From positions 1 to 16,605 of the forward strand of contig JBPOIS010000132.1 of NCBI GenBank assembly GCA_052034295.1: a DNA stretch of 16,605 bases. Reading direction: 5' to 3'. Shown piece by piece: positions 1 through 5,774 of the stretch. The notes beneath the pieces are model-generated. The model ran no database searches and was not told the origin of the DNA. It worked only from the letters and a program-made list of their open reading frames with translations. The stretch is from JBPOIS01 sp052034295 (lineage in GTDB: Bacteria > Pseudomonadota > Gammaproteobacteria > Pseudomonadales > Moraxellaceae). Numbering within the stretch: position 1 is the stretch's first letter; every line of letters begins with the position of its first letter. The translations under genes were made by a program, and so were the position numbers.

Positions 1-49
1 ACAGTACAGGCTGGATTTCACCCTGCAGCTCTCGCACAATCAGGGCCAT
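1..49 (-). CDS. Possible start of a divergent gene, cut by the window edge
   Basis: Reading leftwards from an ATG at 49-47 the frame stays open for 16 codons to the window edge (begins MALIVRELQGEIQPVL). It would be divergent from the secreted protein at 77-538 with a 27-base gap. No clear Shine-Dalgarno sequence precedes the ATG; the bases just upstream are CTGAAAAAAACG. Too little is visible to recognise a family. It is kept because the codons look coding-like and the position fits a divergent gene pair, but it may be chance. Confidence 0.3.
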   Translation of the reverse strand, partial: MALIVRELQGEIQPVL

Positions 50-76
50 CGTTTTTTTCAGGACAGGCGGTTGGTC

Positions 77-538
77 ATGCGTTTTTTTCCGGTGCACCGT
101 GGAAGTACCCTGCTGCTGTGGCTGGGAGTGGCAGTGGCCCCGCTGGCCAGTGCCAAACCCGCCAGCGCCCCCACGGCACAGGTCCAGCCTGCTGCACCAG
201 TGCCCGCCACCCCTGCACTGCCGCCGTCGAGTCAGGTCGAGCTGGCCCAGTCACTACCCACCACCATGGAAGAAATCGCGGCCATGGATGTCCTGCGTGA
301 ACTGTGCCCCAGCCTGTTGCCGACACAGCAGCATGCCGCCTTCCGCAAGGGGCTGACCATTGCCCTCAAGCAAATGATGCCCGGCCTGTCCAATCCGCTG
401 CTGGCCCTGGACAGCCTGAAGTCGGATGCTGGTTATCAGGAGCTGTACCGGCAGGCCCGCGCCGATGCCAGTGCGGCGACTGCCGCCGACAACCGGCAGA
501 TCTGTCAGGACATCCTCAGCTACAATAAAAAACATTAA
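77..538 (+). CDS. Small secreted hypothetical protein with two cysteines
   Basis: A 153-residue protein read from ATG 77; an in-frame TTG at 71 is a less likely start. GGACAGG at 61-67 is a modest ribosome binding site. Residues 1-26 form a signal peptide (basic start, hydrophobic LLLWLGVAV core, cleavage likely after ASA), so the product is predicted to be periplasmic. Residues 27-55 are an Ala/Pro-rich linker. The folded part, about 60-150, is mostly helical and has exactly two cysteines (C77 in ELCP and C143 in QICQ), which could form a disulfide. I do not recognise a characterised family. From memory the layout resembles small conserved Moraxellaceae hypothetical proteins, but this is unverified. 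No terminator is evident before the next gene. Confidence 0.75.
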   Translation: MRFFPVHRGSTLLLWLGVAVAPLASAKPASAPTAQVQPAAPVPATPALPPSSQVELAQSLPTTMEEIAAMDVLRELCPSLLPTQQHAAFRKGLTIALKQMMPGLSNPLLALDSLKSDAGYQELYRQARADASAATAADNRQICQDILSYNKKH

Positions 539-634
539 CTGCGATGTGTGCAGACCCACTGCGCCCGGATGTAACCGGCCCCGGACAACAAGTGTCGGAA
601 TCCGGGCTGGCTCTGCTAGACTGCTGCTTTTTGT

Positions 635-660
635 GCGGCACCCAGCCTGACGGGTGCTGC
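635..660 (+). other. Stem-loop just upstream of the carboxypeptidase start
   Basis: Bases 635-643 pair with 652-660 (GCGGCACCC with GGGTGCTGC, one G-T pair) around an 8-base loop. The hairpin ends 8 bases before the AGGA ribosome binding site at 669-672. It is not followed by a T-tract, so it is not a standard terminator. If transcribed it would lie in the 5' leader of the carboxypeptidase mRNA. A function is not shown by the sequence. Confidence 0.3.
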
Positions 661-680
661 CGGATTGCAGGATGTTTTGC

Positions 681-1859
681 ATGAACCTTCGCCCCGCCCT
701 TGCCCGGACCACCGGCACGCTGGCCCTGACTGGCCTGCTGCTGGCCCCGTCCACCCACAGCCAGGCTGTGACTGTCCTGCCCACACCACCGGTCCTGGAC
801 AACAAGGCCTATGTGCTGATGGACCATGACTCCGGCCAGATCCTCGCCGCCGTGAATCCGGATCAGGAACTGCCCCCGGCCTCCATGACCAAGATGATGA
901 CCAGCTACCTGATTGAGCAGCGGCTGATGCATGGCCAGCTCCGGGAAGATGAGCCGGTGCGCATGAATGAATCGGCGTGGTGCCGGGGCAGCAGCAGTGA
1001 ATCGTGCATGTATGTGCCGCTGAATGGCACCGCCACCGTCCTGCAGATGCTGCGCGGCATCGTCATCCAATCCGGCAACGATGCCTCCAAGGCCATGGCC
1101 GAGCACATCGCCGGCAACGAAGGGGCTTTTGCGGAACTGATGAATGCCGAAGCCAAAAAACTGGGCATGAACCACACCCACTTCATGAACGCCACTGGAC
1201 TGCCCATGCCGGGACACTACTCCAGCGCGCGCGACATGGCGATTCTGGCGCAGGCCATCATCCGCACCAGTGCAAAATACTATCCGATTTATTCCGAGAA
1301 GGAATTTACCTTCAACAACATCAAGCAGGGCAACCGCAACGCCCTGCTCTACACGGACCCGACCGTGGATGGCCTGAAAACCGGCCACACCGAGGAGGCC
1401 GGCTACTGTCTGGTGGCGTCCAGCAAACGCGGCAACATGCGGCTGATTTCGGTGATTTTTGGCACCCCCAGCATGAATGCCCGCGCCCAGCAGTCGCGGG
1501 AATTGCTCAACTGGGGCTTTGCCAACTATGAAACCACCACCCTGCGTCCGGCGGGCCAGTCGCTAGCCACCGCCCCGATCTGGCTGGGCCAGAAGCCGCA
1601 GGTGAGTGTGGGTCTGGCCCAGGCCATGGTGGCCACCCTGCCCAAAGGCAGTGCCCAGGGGTTGACCACCCAGCTGACCCTGCTGCCGGACCTCAAGGCC
1701 CCCATCCAGAAAGGCCAGGTGATCGGCCAGCTCACTGCCAAAAACGGCAGTCAGGTGGTGGCCCAGCAGCCCGTGGTGGCGCTTGAAGCGGTCGAACAGG
1801 CTGGCTGGTTTGCCCGGCTGATTGACCAGATCAAGCTGTTCTTTTCGCGCTGGTTCTGA
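681..1859 (+). CDS. dacC: D-alanyl-D-alanine carboxypeptidase, PBP5/6 type
   Basis: A low-molecular-weight penicillin-binding protein that removes the terminal D-alanine from peptidoglycan pentapeptides in the periplasm. Read from ATG 681 it has 392 residues, close to E. coli DacA/DacC (about 400). The start is chosen for AGGA at 669-672 with 8-base spacing; in-frame GTG 654 and ATG 672 fit worse. Signal peptide residues 1-29, cleaved after SQA. All three serine-peptidase motifs are present: SxxK at S68-K71 (SMTK), SxN at S131-N133 (SGN) and KTG at 233-235. The end, about 375-392, is an amphipathic helix (LIDQIKLFFSRWF) as used by PBP5/6 to sit on the outer face of the inner membrane. The catalytic domain and the smaller C-terminal beta domain are both present. 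The paralogue name (dacA or dacC) cannot be fixed from one sequence. Confidence 0.95.
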   Translation: MNLRPALARTTGTLALTGLLLAPSTHSQAVTVLPTPPVLDNKAYVLMDHDSGQILAAVNPDQELPPASMTKMMTSYLIEQRLMHGQLREDEPVRMNESAWCRGSSSESCMYVPLNGTATVLQMLRGIVIQSGNDASKAMAEHIAGNEGAFAELMNAEAKKLGMNHTHFMNATGLPMPGHYSSARDMAILAQAIIRTSAKYYPIYSEKEFTFNNIKQGNRNALLYTDPTVDGLKTGHTEEAGYCLVASSKRGNMRLISVIFGTPSMNARAQQSRELLNWGFANYETTTLRPAGQSLATAPIWLGQKPQVSVGLAQAMVATLPKGSAQGLTTQLTLLPDLKAPIQKGQVIGQLTAKNGSQVVAQQPVVALEAVEQAGWFARLIDQIKLFFSRWF

Positions 1860-1869
1860 TTGACCCCAC

Positions 1870-1902
1870 AAAAAGACACACAGTCGCTGTATGCGGCTGT
1901 GT
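1870..1902 (-). terminator. Rho-independent terminator of the cyclase transcript
   Basis: Bases 1878-1887 and 1893-1902 form a continuous 10-base-pair stem (one G-T pair) around a TGTAT loop. Read on the minus strand, the stem is followed by GTC and then five T (1874-1870), so it ends leftward transcription from the cyclase gene whose stop is at 1933. On the plus strand no T-tract follows, so for the carboxypeptidase mRNA it may only serve as a 3' protective hairpin. Confidence 0.6.
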
Positions 1903-1932
1903 CAGTTGTCGCGAATGGAAAAATGTCCTTTA

Positions 1933-3342
1933 TTACAGTGGAGGACGCAACTTATCCCTGCCGGTACCGCGCTTCAGCGTGTCACCGGCCTCCTGCAGGG
2001 CGCGGCTGATGCGCTCCACATCATGCTCCTTGACCTCATCCAGATCCAGCTGCAGGTTGAAGCCATCAATGCACACCTCGGTCCAGCGCCGGATGGCACT
2101 GGAGGCATTGGCATAGGGCTCCACCACCACCCAGCTGGGGACGGGCTGGGCGATGCCCTTGAGCTGTAGCGTTCCGCGTTCCTTGCAGATGATCTGATCC
2201 CGGATCAGCATGAAGGTGGCCTGCGAAATCAGGATTTCCCCCGGCGCTGCAGCAGACTGCAATCGGGCGGCCAGGTTGGCATCGCGGCCAATCACCGTGT
2301 AGCTGATGCGGCTGGTGGTGCCGAAGTTACCCACATGACAGTAACCGGTGGCGATGCCCATGCGCACCGTCAGTCCCTCAAAGCCATTTTTGACCCAGTG
2401 CTGCTGCAGCAGGCGGATTTCACGGCGCATCGCCATGGCCATTTCCACGCAGGCCAGTGCATCCTCACGGTCGCCCTTGCTGACGGGATCGCCAAAAAAG
2501 ATCAGCAGGCCATCGCCGATGAACTTGTCCACCGTGCCGCCATAGCGGTTGGCAATTTCAGTCATGCGCTCGAAGTAGGTGTTGAGGATCTCTGCCAGAT
2601 CATCGGGCATCAGCCGCTCGGACAACTCGGTGAAACCCTGGATGTCGGAAAAAAATATGCTCAGGCGGCGGCGCTTGTTGTCAATCTTGGTGTCACGGTC
2701 ACCCCGCAGGATCGACTGCCACACCTGGGTCGGTGCATAGCGGCTGATTTTGTTGGCCATGTGCATGAAATGCATGGCCTCACGGCGGCTTTTTTCGATC
2801 TGGCGCTCATCCTCCTGGATTTGCTGCTCGGCCTGCAGGATGTCCACGATGGCCAGCAAAAACACCGAAGCCATGGCCGTGATGGACAGCAGGACTGGCG
2901 TGCGCGCGCTGAGCTGTGCTTCAATGCCCAGCACATAAGCCAGAAAAAACATCGTCACCAGACACACCGCCAGCATGGCAATGCCATGGCGCAGGCTGAC
3001 CCGTCCCGCCATGCGCAGCACCAGAATCGCCAGCAGCGCCAGTGAGGGCGTGGGCATGAAATTCAGTGAGGTGATGCCCAGACCGACCACGATCGAATCG
3101 GCCACATGCAGAGGCCAGCTGAAATACTCGCCTGCATGTTCGCGCTCATGATACTGCTGGACGCGGGTGAGCAAAAAAGGCAACAGGGACAGGGCCGGAA
3201 TCACCACCAGCCCAATCGTGAGGGTCACCACCTGGGTGTACACCCCGGCAATCAGAATCAGCAGAATCAGCAGGTACGGCAAAAATCGCTCATGCCGCAA
3301 AAACAGCCGCTTTGACCGCTGGATGTAGCTCAGTGAATCCAT
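1933..3342 (-). CDS. Membrane-anchored class III adenylate/guanylate cyclase
   Basis: A 469-residue protein predicted to make cyclic nucleotide, most likely cAMP, from ATP. Residues about 20-168 hold roughly six hydrophobic segments (near 20-38, 40-58, 78-96, 98-112, 121-139, 148-168), a membrane sensor region in the manner of MASE-type modules. A charged helix (170-222) leads to the catalytic domain (224-410). Metal ligands are D233 in FSDIQGFT and D277 in KFIGDG. K273 and T349 (in YTVIG) sit where the purine-specifying Lys and Asp/Thr of adenylate cyclases lie. N356 and R360 in NLAARL match the transition-state pair. All active-site residues are therefore present, and the Thr suggests class IIIb. 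A tail of about 60 residues (411-469) of unknown role follows. The layout and length resemble Pseudomonas CyaB. GGGAG at 3360-3356 is a distant ribosome binding site. The gene lies 111 bases downstream of the HIT gene on the same strand. Confidence 0.9.
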   Translation of the reverse strand: MDSLSYIQRSKRLFLRHERFLPYLLILLILIAGVYTQVVTLTIGLVVIPALSLLPFLLTRVQQYHEREHAGEYFSWPLHVADSIVVGLGITSLNFMPTPSLALLAILVLRMAGRVSLRHGIAMLAVCLVTMFFLAYVLGIEAQLSARTPVLLSITAMASVFLLAIVDILQAEQQIQEDERQIEKSRREAMHFMHMANKISRYAPTQVWQSILRGDRDTKIDNKRRRLSIFFSDIQGFTELSERLMPDDLAEILNTYFERMTEIANRYGGTVDKFIGDGLLIFFGDPVSKGDREDALACVEMAMAMRREIRLLQQHWVKNGFEGLTVRMGIATGYCHVGNFGTTSRISYTVIGRDANLAARLQSAAAPGEILISQATFMLIRDQIICKERGTLQLKGIAQPVPSWVVVEPYANASSAIRRWTEVCIDGFNLQLDLDEVKEHDVERISRALQEAGDTLKRGTGRDKLRPPL

Positions 3343-3453
3343 CGCAGCAGGATCACTCCCTTAACTTCCCCATGCAGGTTGGACCATTCAGACAAAATTT
3401 GCAACAAATGACCGCCAGGCGATGGGGCGCGGTCCGACAGAACGGGGCTGCCG

Positions 3454-3888
3454 TCAGTCCATTTTCCAGTCAAACGGCATGTCACCCTGACCACGCAGGG
3501 CCAGCATCAGCGTCTGGCGCATCTTGGCCAGCACCTCGGGGCTGTAGGGCACGGCCGGATGGCCAAACACCGGACGTGGCCACAACTGGTCATTGCGATA
3601 GCGCACCACATGGTGGAAATGCAGCTGCGGCACCACATTGCCCAGGGCAGCCACATTCATCTTGTCAGCATGAAACACCCGCGCCAGCTGTGAGGACAGC
3701 CAGCTTGACTCCTTCAGAAACTGTTCCTGATCCGCCGGAGACAGTTCATACAATTCAGAGACCCCCGGCACCCGCGGCACCAAGACCAGCCAGGGAAACT
3801 GCATGTCGTTCATCAGACGACAGGTCGACAGGGGAAAATCCCCGACCAGAAAAGTGTCCTGGGCCAGCTGGGGATGCAGACTGAACAT
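3454..3888 (-). CDS. HIT-family (histidine triad) protein
   Basis: A 144-residue cytoplasmic protein of the histidine triad superfamily, whose members are nucleotide hydrolases or transferases acting on phosphoramidate or phosphodiester bonds. ATG 3888 is preferred: an in-frame ATG at 3954 would add 22 residues, but related proteins as I recall them begin near MFxLHPQL, and AGAG lies 6 bases before ATG 3888. The triad region is QLHFHHVVR at 88-96. The nucleophile position (H90) and the third His (H92) are kept, while the first His is Gln (Q88). MNDMQFPWLVLVPR (26-39) matches the conserved nucleotide-binding strand. The substrate cannot be predicted. The cyclase gene lies 111 bases downstream on the same strand, but no clear terminator or promoter decides whether they share a transcript. 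Confidence 0.88.
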   Translation of the reverse strand: MFSLHPQLAQDTFLVGDFPLSTCRLMNDMQFPWLVLVPRVPGVSELYELSPADQEQFLKESSWLSSQLARVFHADKMNVAALGNVVPQLHFHHVVRYRNDQLWPRPVFGHPAVPYSPEVLAKMRQTLMLALRGQGDMPFDWKMD

Positions 3889-3957
3889 ATACCGCTCTTT
3901 ATTAACCGATCCAATCAGGGCAGCGATGTTAGCACACTGCTCCAGCGGCATCACAAC

Positions 3958-3979
3958 AAAAAATCAGCCGGTCTGGCTG
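3958..3979 (-). terminator. Terminator directly behind the 29-codon small gene
   Basis: On the minus strand CAGCC (3979-3975), loop AGACC and GGCTG (3969-3965) form a 5-base-pair GC-rich stem, followed by A and six T (3963-3958). It begins 14 bases after the stop codon of the small gene at 3993-4082 and lies upstream of the HIT start at 3888. This placement suggests the small gene is its own transcription unit and that HIT transcription starts, at least partly, after this site. Confidence 0.6.
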
Positions 3980-3992
3980 CACTGCGGCGGGC

Positions 3993-4082
3993 TTACATTT
4001 CCACCGCATCATCCAGATCGAGTTCGATTTCGGCCAGATCCAGCTCAAGGTCAAAAGCGGCTTGCAGGTTCAGGTTCTTCAT
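3993..4082 (-). CDS. 29-residue very acidic small protein, unrecognised
   Basis: ATG at 4082-4080, TAA at 3995-3993. It starts MKNLNLQAAF, continues with alternating acidic and hydrophobic residues (DLELDLAEIELDLDD at 11-25) and ends AVEM. It has nine Asp/Glu against one Lys and no Cys, Ser, Thr, Gly, Pro, Arg, His, Trp or Tyr. Translation is well supported: AAAGGAG at 4096-4090 lies 7 bases before the ATG, one of the best ribosome binding sites in the window. A terminator (3979-3958) follows 14 bases after the stop. There is no signal peptide or membrane segment. The FDLELD stretch loosely recalls lanthipeptide leader boxes, but there is no core with Cys/Ser/Thr and no modification enzyme nearby. 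It could be a small regulatory or chaperone-interacting peptide, or a leader peptide; nothing in the sequence decides. Neighbours are the HIT gene (downstream, same strand) and the M16 operon (divergent). Confidence 0.6.
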   Translation of the reverse strand: MKNLNLQAAFDLELDLAEIELDLDDAVEM

Positions 4083-4319
4083 GGAAAAACTCCTTTCATT
4101 TTCGTCATGGCATCGTGTTTGCGTTTCAGCCTGCACAGGATAGAAGGCAGGTGATGACGAACCGATGACCTTTTTTCAGCCTTTTGGTGAAGAATCCGTT
4201 TTATTTCGTCAAAGGCGTTAAGAAATGTAGCATGCTTGGCGCATTCAGTCTGTCTGTCTTTGGTCACCGCGGCATGTGCTGCATGGTGTGCCGCAAGGGT
4301 TTGAGGTCCATGCTTGAAC
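4083..4319. other. Divergent intergenic region with AT-richer patches
   Basis: About 240 bases between the small acidic gene (minus) and the M16 lipoprotein gene (plus), visibly lower in GC than the surrounding genes, especially 4170-4230. It must hold the promoters for both directions. The only plus-strand candidate I see is TCGTCA (4206-4211), 16 bases, TAGCAT (4228-4233), which is weak. On the minus strand TTGACG (4212-4207) is a good -35-like box but lacks a matching -10 at normal spacing. No hairpin with a T-tract was found. A minus-strand frame of 80-120 codons across this stretch is judged a chance frame. Confidence 0.5.
4206..4233 (+). promoter_or_regulatory. Weak candidate promoter for the M16 operon
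   Basis: TCGTCA at 4206-4211 (4 of 6 to the sigma-70 -35 consensus), 16-base spacer, TAGCAT at 4228-4233 (4 of 6 to the -10). Transcription would begin near 4240, giving an 80-base leader before the M16 lipoprotein start. The match is marginal. Confidence 0.25.
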
Positions 4320-5774
4320 ATGCGTAAAAGTCTCCTGCGTTCTGCTGTGCTGCTGGTGTTCGGCAGCACTGCCCTGCTCGGCTGTACCAGCCTGCCCGCC
4401 ACCGGCCAGCCGCTGAACGCCCCCCCGGTCCGTATGACCACGGCAGCACCGCTGCTGGACTATACGCTGGCCAATGGCCTGCGGGTGCTGATCCGGCCCG
4501 ACCACCGCAGCCCGGTGGTGATGACCCAGGTCTGGTACCGGGTGGGCAGTGCCGATGAGCGTTCCGACCAGACCGGCCTTTCGCATGCGCTGGAGCACAT
4601 GATGTTCAAGGGCACGCCCAAAGTGCCCGGGGAGGATTTTTCCCGCATCAATGCCAAGTTTGGCGGCAGCAACAACGCGTTCACCACCGCCAACACCACC
4701 GCCTATTATCAGCTCTACCCGGCCAGCCGGCTGGCCCTGGCCCTGGAGCTGGAAGCCGACCGCATGCGCAATCTGGTGTTGCGCGAAGAGGATTTTGCCC
4801 AGGAAATCCGCGTGGTGATGGAAGAGCGCCGCCAGCGCACCGACGACAACCCCAAGGCGCTGGCCTATGAGCGGTTCCGGCTGCTGGCCTACCCCACCAG
4901 CCCGCTGCGCTATCCCGTGATTGGCCACATGGACAGCCTGCAGGCCATGCAGCTTCCGGCATTGAAGGACTGGTACCAGCGCTGGTACAGTCCGGCCAAC
5001 GCAGTGCTGGTGATTGTCGGCGATGTGGACCCGGTGGCAGCCCGCCAGGCGGTGGACACCTATTTTGCGGGCCTGAGCGGGCCCCAGCCCCCTGTCCGTG
5101 TGGACACCGATGAGTTCATGCATCTGGGCGAGCGCAACCTGAACCTGTTTTTGCCGGTCAAGGTGCCGCTGCTGTACCTGGGCTACAACGTGCCCACCCT
5201 GGGCAGCAAAAACGCCCCGGCCGAAGACGTGTATGCACTGGCACTGCTGCAATCGATTCTGGATGGGGGGCTGTCGGCCCGGCTGGAACAGCGGCTGGTC
5301 CGCGAGCAGCGCCTGCTGACCGCGGTCAGCACCAGCTATGAGCCGCTGGCCCGGGGCGGGGGTCTGTGGATGCTCAGCGCCATTCCGGAAAACGGCCATA
5401 CCCTGCTGGAGGCACGCCGTGCCCTGCTGGCCGAAATTGAGCGGCTGAAAACCGGGGCCATTGACGCCCGTGAGATCCAGCGGGCCCTGATCAACCTGCG
5501 CGCCGAGCTGGCCTTTGCCCAGGACAGTCTGGCGGAACAGGCACAGATGCTGGGCGAACTGGCCACTGCCGGGCTGGACCCAAAACTGCTCGACGACTAC
5601 CCGCAGAAACTGGCTGCGGTGACCCCGGCGCAACTGGCCCGCGTGGCGCAGCGCTACCTGACCCAGGACAACCTGTCCACCCTGTATCTGGCCCCGCAGG
5701 ACTCACCGCTGAACCCGGACCGCCCTGCCCCGGCACCCACCCCTTCCACCCCCGTGACGGAGGGCCAGCCCTGA
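4320..5774 (+). CDS. M16 zinc metallopeptidase, predicted lipoprotein (catalytic partner)
   Basis: A 484-residue M16B peptidase read from ATG 4320. TTG 4314 is an alternative, as GAGG at 4303-4306 is 7 bases from the TTG but 13 from the ATG. Residues 1-22 are a lipoprotein signal (LVFGSTALLGC, lipobox LLGC, lipidated C22), placing it in the cell envelope. The inverted zinc motif HxxEH is intact (H89-A-L-E92-H93) with the third-ligand glutamates in VVMEER (E168/E169). FGGSNNAFT (114-122) is the substrate-cleft strand. The C-terminal M16 domain starts near residue 235 and ends in a Pro-rich tail. The stop (5772-5774) overlaps the start of the second M16 gene by one base, so the two are translationally coupled and likely form a heterodimer, as in PA0372/PA0371-type pairs of Pseudomonas. 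Natural substrates of these pairs are poorly known. Confidence 0.92.
   Translation: MRKSLLRSAVLLVFGSTALLGCTSLPATGQPLNAPPVRMTTAAPLLDYTLANGLRVLIRPDHRSPVVMTQVWYRVGSADERSDQTGLSHALEHMMFKGTPKVPGEDFSRINAKFGGSNNAFTTANTTAYYQLYPASRLALALELEADRMRNLVLREEDFAQEIRVVMEERRQRTDDNPKALAYERFRLLAYPTSPLRYPVIGHMDSLQAMQLPALKDWYQRWYSPANAVLVIVGDVDPVAARQAVDTYFAGLSGPQPPVRVDTDEFMHLGERNLNLFLPVKVPLLYLGYNVPTLGSKNAPAEDVYALALLQSILDGGLSARLEQRLVREQRLLTAVSTSYEPLARGGGLWMLSAIPENGHTLLEARRALLAEIERLKTGAIDAREIQRALINLRAELAFAQDSLAEQAQMLGELATAGLDPKLLDDYPQKLAAVTPAQLARVAQRYLTQDNLSTLYLAPQDSPLNPDRPAPAPTPSTPVTEGQP

Noticed and set aside
2335..3045. A 236-codon plus-strand frame opposite the cyclase gene
   Set aside because: Shadow of the cyclase coding strand; His/Gln-rich and without any domain.
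3889..3954. Longer HIT protein starting at ATG 3954
   Set aside because: The 22 extra residues do not resemble the family's N-terminus as I recall it; ATG 3888 has a nearer ribosome binding site and begins at the family's usual first strand.
3993..4082. Small acidic peptide as a lanthipeptide or other RiPP precursor
   Set aside because: FDLELD loosely recalls a leader box, but there is no Cys, Ser or Thr to modify, no core region before the stop and no modification or export gene nearby.
4310..4327. Five-codon leader frame (ATGCTTGAACATGCGTAA) overlapping the M16 start
   Set aside because: GAGG lies only three bases before this ATG, too close for efficient initiation, and the peptide has no attenuator-like codons or hairpin.
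4079..4441. A 120-codon minus-strand frame reaching into the region before the small acidic gene
   Set aside because: It starts inside the M16 gene, has no ribosome binding site, runs through the Shine-Dalgarno region of the small acidic gene, and its composition looks random.
4245..5633. A 462-codon minus-strand frame over the M16 lipoprotein gene
   Set aside because: Antisense shadow; Gln/His/Gly-rich with no recognisable domain, opposite a clear metallopeptidase.
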